NCBI GenBank assembly: GCA_007571355.1
Contig: RKRO01000317.1
Location: 1 to 8,761, forward strand
DNA: 8,761 nucleotides
From: Candidatus Poribacteria bacterium
GTDB lineage: Bacteria; Poribacteria; WGA-4E; WGA-3G
Direction of reading: 5' to 3'
Shown here: positions 1 to 5,291 of the stretch, one piece after another
Layout: each line of letters begins with the position of its first letter
Numbering within the stretch: the stretch's first letter is position 1
Made by a program: the position numbers and the translations under genes
The notes under the pieces: model-generated
What the model was told of the DNA's origin: nothing
The model's input: only the letters and a program-made list of their open reading frames with translations
Databases searched by the model: none

Positions 1-1
1 A

Positions 2-1474
2 GATGGCACGGTGAGGAATCGGGCCACGACTGTAGTAATCGATGCGGAATTGAATGTAGACTTTCCTAAAAATTTCTTTAAGATCAACAAAGATTATTAT
101 AGTCCTCCGGGCATGGGATACCTCCAGGATTCAACATCGCCTACAAAAACAGACCCTGGTCTTCTCCTCTGCGGGCCGAAAAGTCTTTACCGTATTTGTG
201 AATTACTAGAGGTGAGTACGAGCCTCATTGAACTCAAAAAATTGTCAGGATTTATCCCAGAGCGTGGCACAACGATGCTGGGACTCAAAACAGCTGCTGT
301 CTACAAAGGGTTAGCCCCTGCCGGGGTGCGAGCCTCTGTGGAATTGCTGAAGCGTAAAAAGGTACCACTACCGGCTATTGCTTACGTTAATGCAGACCAT
401 TTTCTCGTATTTGAATCAGTAAATAAAGATGGGGTCAAAATTACAGATTCTGCTGAAAAATATCGCCCGCATCTGACGTGGGACGAACTCTCTGATATAT
501 GGTATGGTGACCTCCTTATTTTTGATAAAAAGAAGGCGCGCAGCGCAAAGCAAAAACAGGTGCCGCTGGCATTTACAGAGACACCGGAATACGATTTCGG
601 CAAAGCACTCGGAGGCAGTGAAATCAAACATACTTTCGCTATCAAAAACATTGGGCAAAAACCTTTGGAGATTATTTCGGTTACTGAAACCTGCGCATGC
701 ACCGCTTCCATCCTTTCACAAGACAAAATACCTCCAGGGAAAATAGGAAGTATTTCGGCTGTTTTGACAGTACCTCCCGGAAATGGACAGATACAGGAAA
801 GTCTGCTTGTCCTGACTAATGACCCCACACAAAGTATGTTAAGATTAACGTTAAAAGGGGAATCCTTTACACCACTAAAGACGTTTCCTGAACTAATAAC
901 TGTTAGAAATCAACCCCCTTTGCAAAATCCTTTAACGAAACAAGTTTCTTTACATATACAAGAGGGAACTCATATTCAATCCGTGAGAACTAATTCAGAC
1001 CATCTCAAAGCAACCTTGGAGATGACAGTTAATATTCCTTACGTTAATGTTCAATTTTTGCCAACCCTCCCGGTAGGGAAATTTTCTCATAATATCTTGG
1101 TTGATTATACTTACAAAGGGGAACCAGCAACTCACAGTGTTATCGCTTTCGGAGAAATTATCGGAGAGTTGAGGGTTGTGCCGAACCGTCTTTTTTTGGG
1201 ATTGATAAAAGATCCCGCATCCTTTTCAAAAACGCTTACGATTTCTGCAAACAATGCTCAACCGTTCCAAATTACCGCTGTGGAATCGAAAACAAAAGTG
1301 GTTACTTTTACAGTGGAAAGAAATGAGGAGAAAACACACTATAAGTTAACAGCCGCCATCTCACAAAAAGCACAGCGCGCGGAACTTTCGGGTGAAGTTA
1401 TCATACACACATCCAGTTCCGTTCAACCGACAGTGCGGGTGCCGTTTTTTGGTGTTATTGCGGACGCTAACTGA
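2..1474 (+). CDS. C39-like cysteine peptidase domain fused to DUF1573, 5'-truncated by the window
   Basis: The reading frame is open to the left edge, so the true start lies outside. The GTG at 11 has no visible ribosome site and I do not trust it. Numbering from that GTG, a papain-like C39 domain is visible: Cys54 in LLLCGPKSLYRIC, His130 in NADHFLVF and Asp146 in VKITDSAEKY, in the order and spacing expected of the Cys-His-Asp triad. It ends near WYGDLLIF. Residues about 187-283 match DUF1573 (a hydin/ASPM-like Ig fold): YDFGKALGGSEIKHTFAIKN, a TCACTA motif with Cys228 and Cys230, then IPPG and LTLKGE. The remaining 200 residues are beta-rich and may be one or two more Ig-like repeats, but I cannot name them. 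Proteins of this kind are usually exported, though any signal peptide would be outside the window. Substrate is unknown; processing or binding of an envelope protein is inference. The gene ends with TGA 65 bp before the IS1595 element. Confidence 0.8.
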   Translation, partial: DGTVRNRATTVVIDAELNVDFPKNFFKINKDYYSPPGMGYLQDSTSPTKTDPGLLLCGPKSLYRICELLEVSTSLIELKKLSGFIPERGTTMLGLKTAAVYKGLAPAGVRASVELLKRKKVPLPAIAYVNADHFLVFESVNKDGVKITDSAEKYRPHLTWDELSDIWYGDLLIFDKKKARSAKQKQVPLAFTETPEYDFGKALGGSEIKHTFAIKNIGQKPLEIISVTETCACTASILSQDKIPPGKIGSISAVLTVPPGNGQIQESLLVLTNDPTQSMLRLTLKGESFTPLKTFPELITVRNQPPLQNPLTKQVSLHIQEGTHIQSVRTNSDHLKATLEMTVNIPYVNVQFLPTLPVGKFSHNILVDYTYKGEPATHSVIAFGEIIGELRVVPNRLFLGLIKDPASFSKTLTISANNAQPFQITAVESKTKVVTFTVERNEEKTHYKLTAAISQKAQRAELSGEVIIHTSSSVQPTVRVPFFGVIADAN

Positions 1475-1531
1475 TAAGAATAGTATTGGGTTGTCATCAC
1501 GCTTTCTTATGAAAAATTGTGTTGTGTATTT

Positions 1532-1539
1532 ATAAAAAA
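1532..1539. repeat. Left 8-bp target-site duplication of the IS
   Basis: ATAAAAAA directly abuts the left inverted repeat and is identical to 2758-2765 on the other side. Eight bases is the known duplication length for the IS1595 family. The match shows that both element ends are correctly placed and that the insertion is fairly recent. Confidence 0.9.
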
Positions 1540-1558
1540 CGCAATTAGTAGATTTGGG
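1540..1558 (+). repeat. IS left terminal inverted repeat (IRL)
   Basis: CGCAATTAGTAGATTTGGG is the exact reverse complement of 2739-2757. Matching stops immediately inside these 19 bases and becomes no better than chance. Confidence 0.95.
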
Positions 1559-1604
1559 ATGTAGTAAAAAGTGCGTTGAACCCTTGATTTTATTGGCTTT
1601 TCAG

Positions 1605-1633
1605 TTGATTTAATTAGTTAAAAATGCTATAAT
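1605..1633 (+). promoter_or_regulatory. Transposase promoter inside the IS
   Basis: TTGATT at 1605-1610 (-35) is followed by a 17-bp spacer and a consensus TATAAT at 1628-1633 (-10), preceded by TGC at 1625-1627 as an extended -10. The predicted transcription start is near 1640, giving a leader of about 135 nt before the chosen transposase start. It faces the transposase and, beyond it, stt3. Confidence 0.7.
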
Positions 1634-1646
1634 ATTGGGAGTTAAA

Positions 1647-1667
1647 AGGGGTGCCGACAACACCCCT
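1647..1667 (+). other. Leader stem-loop 1
   Basis: AGGGGTG (1647-1653) pairs perfectly with CACCCCT (1661-1667) around a 7-nt loop. It lies just after the predicted transcription start. No T-run follows, so it is not a terminator. It may stabilise the 5' end of the transposase mRNA or take part in the leader fold. Confidence 0.5.
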
Positions 1668-1674
1668 GTAGTAG

Positions 1675-1703
1675 ACCAAAAAGCGGGTTGCTTTTCTGGT
1701 TTT
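1675..1703 (+). terminator. Leader stem-loop 2, terminator-like (possible attenuator)
   Basis: ACCAAAAAGC (1675-1684) pairs with GCTTTTCTGGT (1690-1700) with one bulged C, around the loop GGGTT, and is followed by TTT. This resembles a weak intrinsic terminator placed between the IS promoter and the transposase. Its loop is complementary to AACCC at 1744-1748 in the loop of the next hairpin. The T-run is short, so efficient termination is doubtful. Confidence 0.4.
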
Positions 1704-1723
1704 CATGCTTCCGATATTATATA

Positions 1724-1784
1724 GGATTTATCAGAAAAAATGCAACCCCATTGTAATTAAAGGAGCATTTTTTCTGATGAATCT
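1724..1784 (+). promoter_or_regulatory. Long hairpin enclosing the transposase start codon
   Basis: Bases 1724-1743 can pair along all 20 positions with 1765-1784: 18 Watson-Crick pairs, including a perfect 14-bp core (1730-1743 with 1765-1778), plus two G-U pairs. The 21-nt loop 1744-1764 holds all but the last base of the Shine-Dalgarno AAAGGAG (1759-1765), while the ATG at 1777-1779 is buried in the stem. Such a structure should strongly reduce initiation at this ATG, which is inference from known start-codon-sequestering hairpins. Confidence 0.65.
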
Positions 1785-2685
1785 CATAGAAGTTATGGAT
1801 CGTTTCCCTGATCAAGAAAGTTGTATAGAGCATCTGGAACGCGTCCGTTGGGCAGGAACGCCCGTTTGTCTACATTGTAGTAGTAAGCATATCAAACCCA
1901 AGAAAGAAGATGGTGTAGGGCGTGTAGGCCGCTGGCATTGTAAAGATTGTAACGCTTCCTTCAAAGTTACGTCTGGCACCGTATTTCATGGCACGAAGAT
2001 TGAACTACAAAAATGGTTCTTAGCCATTGCTTTACTCACGAATGCTAAAAAGTCGTTATCCAGTTGTCAACTAGCACGCGATTTAGACTTGAATCAAAAA
2101 ACGGCTTGGTATATCCTCACACGTATACGCGCGGAAATGGCACATAAAGTTAACTCTATACTGCTACAAGGCATTATAGAAGCAGATGAGACCTTTATAG
2201 GCGGTAAGCCCCGCAAAGAAAACAAGAAAGAAGACCGAGAACCTGCTCCCCGCGGACGTGGCACAAGTAAATTACCTGTTATCGGAGCGGTTGAACGTGA
2301 CGGTAACGTTGTCGCAAAGGTTATTGATACTATTAGCGGACGGACAATCCTTGATTTTATCCAATCTGTCGTAAATATCAAGGAATCTAAACTGATGACG
2401 GACGAGTTCCCCGCATATCGCCAGTTTGCAACACAAATGAGGCACGAAGTTATCAATCATCAAGAGCAATATGTAGAAGGCGATAAGCATACAAACACGA
2501 TTGAAGGATTTTGGTCACTTCTCAAAAAAGCGTTCTATGGTAGCCATCACCACTATAGCGTAGAATACACCCCACTTTATGTGTTTCAGCGATGCTACGT
2601 CTATAACAACCGACACCTTGAAACTATCTTTTCGAAACTTATCAATAATAGCATGATTTTACCCAATAAGGAGGCTATTGTATGA
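1777..2685 (+). CDS. IS1595-family DDE transposase
   Basis: This 302-residue protein catalyses cut or copy transposition of the surrounding element. The ATG at 1777 is chosen because AAAGGAG lies at 1759-1765 and because MNLIEVMDRFPDQESC is the usual N-terminus of the family. An in-frame ATG at 1705 would add 24 residues but has no ribosome site. The N-terminal zinc ribbon has Cys31/Cys34 and Cys55/Cys58 (CLHC, CKDC). A helix-turn-helix-like stretch (SSCQLARDLDLNQKTAWYIL) follows. The IS1595-type (ISXO2-like) catalytic domain shows Asp137 in IIEADETFIGGK, Asp209 in LMTDEFPAY and Asn240/Glu243 in HTNTIEGFWSLLKKAF, with Lys250/251 and the tail YVYNNRH. The frame is intact, so the enzyme looks functional. 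Its TGA is 53 bp before the right inverted repeat, with no terminator seen in between. Expression is probably limited by the hairpin over its start codon. Confidence 0.93.
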   Translation: MNLIEVMDRFPDQESCIEHLERVRWAGTPVCLHCSSKHIKPKKEDGVGRVGRWHCKDCNASFKVTSGTVFHGTKIELQKWFLAIALLTNAKKSLSSCQLARDLDLNQKTAWYILTRIRAEMAHKVNSILLQGIIEADETFIGGKPRKENKKEDREPAPRGRGTSKLPVIGAVERDGNVVAKVIDTISGRTILDFIQSVVNIKESKLMTDEFPAYRQFATQMRHEVINHQEQYVEGDKHTNTIEGFWSLLKKAFYGSHHHYSVEYTPLYVFQRCYVYNNRHLETIFSKLINNSMILPNKEAIV

Positions 2686-2738
2686 ATGAAACTTTGCAAA
2701 AAGGATTTCAAAATAACGTAAAACTAAAATTAACTAAG

Positions 2739-2757
2739 CCCAAATCTACTAATTGCG
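2739..2757 (-). repeat. IS right terminal inverted repeat (IRR)
   Basis: CCCAAATCTACTAATTGCG is the exact reverse complement of the left terminal repeat at 1540-1558. Confidence 0.95.
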
Positions 2758-2765
2758 ATAAAAAA
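2758..2765. repeat. Right 8-bp target-site duplication of the IS
   Basis: ATAAAAAA follows the right inverted repeat and equals 1532-1539. The stt3 start codon lies 22 bp further on. In the uninterrupted ancestor this site would have read TTTATAAAAAAAG, with a TATAAA hexamer (1531-1536) that could have been a -10 box; that role is a guess. Confidence 0.9.
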
Positions 2766-2787
2766 AGACTTAGCGAGAAGCACCGTT

Positions 2788-4245
2788 ATGAAGCGTATAT
2801 CTGCCTATATGTTAAAGCACATTGGTGTCTGGTTGCTGTTCATCATTCTCCTGTGTGTGGCGTTTTGGATTCGCGTTCAGGGTGTGGATACTATTCCTGA
2901 TAACCAATTCACCTCCAACGATGCCTATCTTTACTATTGGCAGGCACAGATAATCTCCGAGCATGGACACCTACCAGCACGTGACATGCACCGGTGGTTT
3001 CCCTTAGGTAGAGACCTCGGACAAACGCTAAATTTATATTCTTATGCTCTTGCTTATGCCCACAAAGCACTTGTGCTTTTGTTCCCAAACCTATCGCTGT
3101 ATCAAGTGACGCTTTACGCCCCAGCCGTCTGTTTCTGCATAGGGCTCACCGCGCTCTACTTTTTCCTTTACCACACGTTCGGACTCCTCTTTGCAAGCAC
3201 CGTCGGTATACTCATCGCAACGCTCCCTGGCACCATTGAACGGAGTGCTGCAGGATTCTGCGATAGAGACAGTTGGTGCTTTATGATCGGTCTCCTTGCT
3301 GTTCTCACTTATCTTGTGTCACTACAGAGGCGACACCTACACAAACGTCTACTTTGGACGCTCACGAGTGGCTTTATCGTGTTTCTCGGCGGACTCTCAT
3401 GGGAAGGTTTTGGGGTTTTCCTCGGTATCATTCTGTTTATAGAACTCTGGTGCTTCCTCTCTTCAGAAACAGAGACGGATCTCTGGTATTATCTCCTGTG
3501 GATATTCACCTTTGTTCCGACACTCTTTCTTCTCTCGCCAGCATACCGGCACGGTGAAGGCTTCGCGACACATCTGTTCGCTTTTATGCTGATGCCACCC
3601 GTGGTGCTTTTTTCCATCCGATACCTCCGACAGCTCCTCATCACAAAAGCACCTTGGGCGGGGTGCCTTCGACCCCACGCCCGAAAACTTTCCTTGCTGC
3701 TGACCCTGCTGAGCCTCACCGGCGGTTTCCTCTACGTCTGGGGGCAATCGGAGACCTTCGCGCTCAGCACTGTCCCCTTGAGCGAAAATCGGTTGATGCA
3801 ATCCGTTGGCGAACTGAAGGATCCAGAATACAGACAGTGGGTCTTCCGATACGGCAGCGTCTTTTTCCTCGGATGTATCGGATTCATGGTCGGCAGCATA
3901 CACCGATGGGGGGCAAAGAGCCTCGTTTTCGTTTTACCGCTCGCTTTATTTACGATGACAACGTTCTTTCGGGAAAGGATCCAGGAGTGGAGTGAAGGTT
4001 CACTTGACAATACACTCCTTTTTTTTCTCTTGCAGGGACTGCCCTTGGGCTACTGCTCATGGCATGGTGGAAAGCGGAAACAACGAAAAACGAGTCGACC
4101 TGGGTCGCCGCCGCCGCATGGTTTCTCGTCTGGATTGCACTCTCACGAGATGCAATACGATACGACTTCTTTATCGGGGTACCTATCGCTTTCTTCACAG
4201 CGGCTTTCATCCAACAGCTCTCCGATATTTTGTGCACACACCTGA
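2788..4245 (+). CDS. STT3-type oligosaccharyltransferase, N-terminal membrane part (frameshifted)
   Basis: This is the first part of a GT66/STT3 (PglB/AglB-like) oligosaccharyltransferase, which transfers a lipid-linked glycan to Asn of exported proteins. A transmembrane helix at about residues 12-30 is followed by the first periplasmic loop with SNDAYLYYWQA, where Asp45 matches the metal-binding Asp56 of Campylobacter lari PglB (SNDGYAFA). RSAAGFCDRDSW gives Asp159 and Asp161, matching the DxD of PglB (SGYYDTD). GLSWEGF (202-208) resembles the PglB LWWYPSSY segment. SVGELKDPEY carries Glu342, like the catalytic Glu of TIxE. Many hydrophobic helices lie between. Homology in this frame ends near residue 413 at the T8 run; the last 72 residues (SWHGGKRKQRKTS onward) are low-complexity read-through. 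The C-terminal part continues in another frame from 4026. The start at 2788 has only a weak GAGAAG at 2775-2780, and the IS lies immediately upstream. Confidence 0.85.
   Translation: MKRISAYMLKHIGVWLLFIILLCVAFWIRVQGVDTIPDNQFTSNDAYLYYWQAQIISEHGHLPARDMHRWFPLGRDLGQTLNLYSYALAYAHKALVLLFPNLSLYQVTLYAPAVCFCIGLTALYFFLYHTFGLLFASTVGILIATLPGTIERSAAGFCDRDSWCFMIGLLAVLTYLVSLQRRHLHKRLLWTLTSGFIVFLGGLSWEGFGVFLGIILFIELWCFLSSETETDLWYYLLWIFTFVPTLFLLSPAYRHGEGFATHLFAFMLMPPVVLFSIRYLRQLLITKAPWAGCLRPHARKLSLLLTLLSLTGGFLYVWGQSETFALSTVPLSENRLMQSVGELKDPEYRQWVFRYGSVFFLGCIGFMVGSIHRWGAKSLVFVLPLALFTMTTFFRERIQEWSEGSLDNTLLFFLLQGLPLGYCSWHGGKRKQRKTSRPGSPPPHGFSSGLHSHEMQYDTTSLSGYLSLSSQRLSSNSSPIFCAHT
4019..4026 (+). other. T8 tract where the stt3 reading frame breaks
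   Basis: Eight T occupy 4019-4026. The upstream frame reads CTT TTT TTT here, so T TTT TTT (4020-4026) is a perfect -1 slippery heptamer. Slipping back one base continues into the second frame as LLFFSLAGTALGLLLMAWW, an unbroken membrane helix. In that frame a stop lies just upstream at 4005-4007, so the switch must occur after it. A small AGGG/CCCT stem-loop (4034-4045) starts seven bases downstream but is weak. The break is equally explained by loss of one T from an ancestral T9, or by a sequencing error. Confidence 0.75.
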
Positions 4246-5204
4246 AGACTTCCAAAAGACCGCAAATATTGCTGAAGACTGCCACGACTGTCACGATCCT
4301 CGCACTCCTCCTCTGGTGGACTCCCGCAGGGGCACATGCCAGACGCTCCATTTTCGCAGCACGGCACATGAGATCCCCCCTGCCGGGCTATACAAACACC
4401 GAAAAGGCATTCCGGTGGATGAACACGCAACTGCCAGACACCGCTTGCGTCGCGGCCAGTTGGCAATACGGCAGCCAACTCAACGTCCTCGGCGGTGTCA
4501 AAACGATTATCGATCAAGACCACTATATACAACACTGGATCCACCTCTTTTTCCGACACGTCTTTTGTGCACCGTCCAACACAGAGGCACTTGAATTCCT
4601 TAAAACGCACCAAGCCACACACCTCATGCTCAGAACACAAGACCTCTTCCAAGCCGCAAAGACTTACTCCGCCGTGGGCAGTGATGCACACGGCGACCGA
4701 GAATTTGAATGCATACCGCTACAGATGAACACATACGAAAATGGAACGCCCTTCTTCGTGCCCGTCGACACGGAGCTGCCGTTGACCCACATCGACTTCG
4801 GCACGCGTGAAGAAAATGAGACACTCATCACCGCAACCGCAAAAATGAAAACGGGGGAAACTGTAGAGATACCTTACACGGTCTTCGTCGGAAAACAAAC
4901 ACGCCTGCTGCCCCAAAAATCCATTCCCCCCGAAAACGGGGGCATCCTCCTGATCTTTAACGCCCAGAAACAGTTCCATAGCGGGTATTATATACCACAA
5001 GTGGGATGGAACAGCCTCGCGGTTCGCCTCTACTTTCGCGGAGACCTGCCGGATATCTTTGTCCCCGTTTACCCCGTCGGCGAAAACGCCTCGGTTTCCG
5101 AGTTCAAAATCTATGAGATCCACTATCCCCCCGACATCCAATCCGATCCGAAATACCTCAAAACAGGGTTCCCAGAGATGGACGAGACCCTCCAACTCCG
5201 ATAG
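4059..5204 (+). CDS. STT3-type oligosaccharyltransferase, C-terminal part (out of frame with 2788)
   Basis: This is the second part of the same STT3 gene. Homology really begins at 4026, directly after the T8 run; the ATG at 4059 is only the first Met and has no ribosome site, so independent translation is unlikely. Joined to the first part it gives about 805 residues, normal for this family. It supplies the last membrane helices (to about AFFTAAFIQQL) and then the soluble periplasmic domain. The signature is ASWQYGSQLNVLGGVKTIID (codons from 4455), which aligns with TWWDYG...VKTLVDGG of C. lari PglB. The first Trp is Ser and the Asp is Gln (joined residues W559 Q560 Y561 G562), so the usual acceptor Ser/Thr-binding WWD is altered. 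A beta-rich C-terminus ends in ETLQLR. It converges on the MFS gene 87 bp away, with no convincing terminator between. Confidence 0.82.
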   Translation: MAWWKAETTKNESTWVAAAAWFLVWIALSRDAIRYDFFIGVPIAFFTAAFIQQLSDILCTHLKTSKRPQILLKTATTVTILALLLWWTPAGAHARRSIFAARHMRSPLPGYTNTEKAFRWMNTQLPDTACVAASWQYGSQLNVLGGVKTIIDQDHYIQHWIHLFFRHVFCAPSNTEALEFLKTHQATHLMLRTQDLFQAAKTYSAVGSDAHGDREFECIPLQMNTYENGTPFFVPVDTELPLTHIDFGTREENETLITATAKMKTGETVEIPYTVFVGKQTRLLPQKSIPPENGGILLIFNAQKQFHSGYYIPQVGWNSLAVRLYFRGDLPDIFVPVYPVGENASVSEFKIYEIHYPPDIQSDPKYLKTGFPEMDETLQLR

Positions 5205-5291
5205 ACATGCTGACATACGCCACAGTACGTTTCCGTTTGTAACGCTTTAGGACTCCTTGTTGGGGGATCCAACCCAAGCCCATTTCCACTT

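Larger units (their letters stand above)
1540..2757 (+). mobile_element. Complete IS1595-family insertion sequence, 1218 bp
   Basis: The element is bounded by perfect 19-bp terminal inverted repeats (1540-1558 and 2739-2757), flanked by identical 8-bp duplications. It holds a single transposase gene (1777-2685) with the IS1595-type zinc ribbon and DDE domain. All parts look intact: promoter, ribosome site, catalytic residues and ends, so it is probably still mobile. It sits between the C39/DUF1573 gene and stt3, 22 bp upstream of the stt3 start codon, and is transcribed in the same direction as both. No passenger gene is present. I did not recognise a named ISfinder member; the family assignment rests on transposase motifs and the 8-bp duplication. 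Confidence 0.93.

Noticed and set aside
1474..1510. ATAAGAA/TTCTTAT inverted repeat after the C39/DUF1573 gene
   Set aside because: Seven AT-rich pairs with a 23-nt loop and no T-run are expected by chance in this AT-rich spacer.
1705..1776. Upstream in-frame ATG as the transposase start, adding 24 residues
   Set aside because: There is no Shine-Dalgarno before 1705 and the extra residues do not resemble the family N-terminus. I keep it as a possibility only because of the hairpin over the 1777 start.
2682..2900. Open frame starting at an ATG overlapping the transposase stop (ATGA), running out of the IS into stt3
   Set aside because: Only its first 25 codons lie in the IS and the rest is stt3 read out of frame. 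The IS insertion created it by chance, and it has no recognisable product.
4004..4009. TTGACA hexamer just before the stt3 frame break, possible promoter for the second half
   Set aside because: At 17 bp downstream there is no -10-like hexamer, and the ATG at 4059 has no ribosome site, so an independent second gene is not supported.
3992..4691. Long open frames on both strands across the stt3 frameshift region
   Set aside because: They are Arg/Pro/His-rich translations antisense to or out of frame with STT3. The STT3 frames carry the family motifs.
5259..5273. GTTGG/CCAAC stem-loop between convergent stt3 and the MFS gene, possible bidirectional terminator
   Set aside because: The stem is only five pairs and no T-run follows on either strand.
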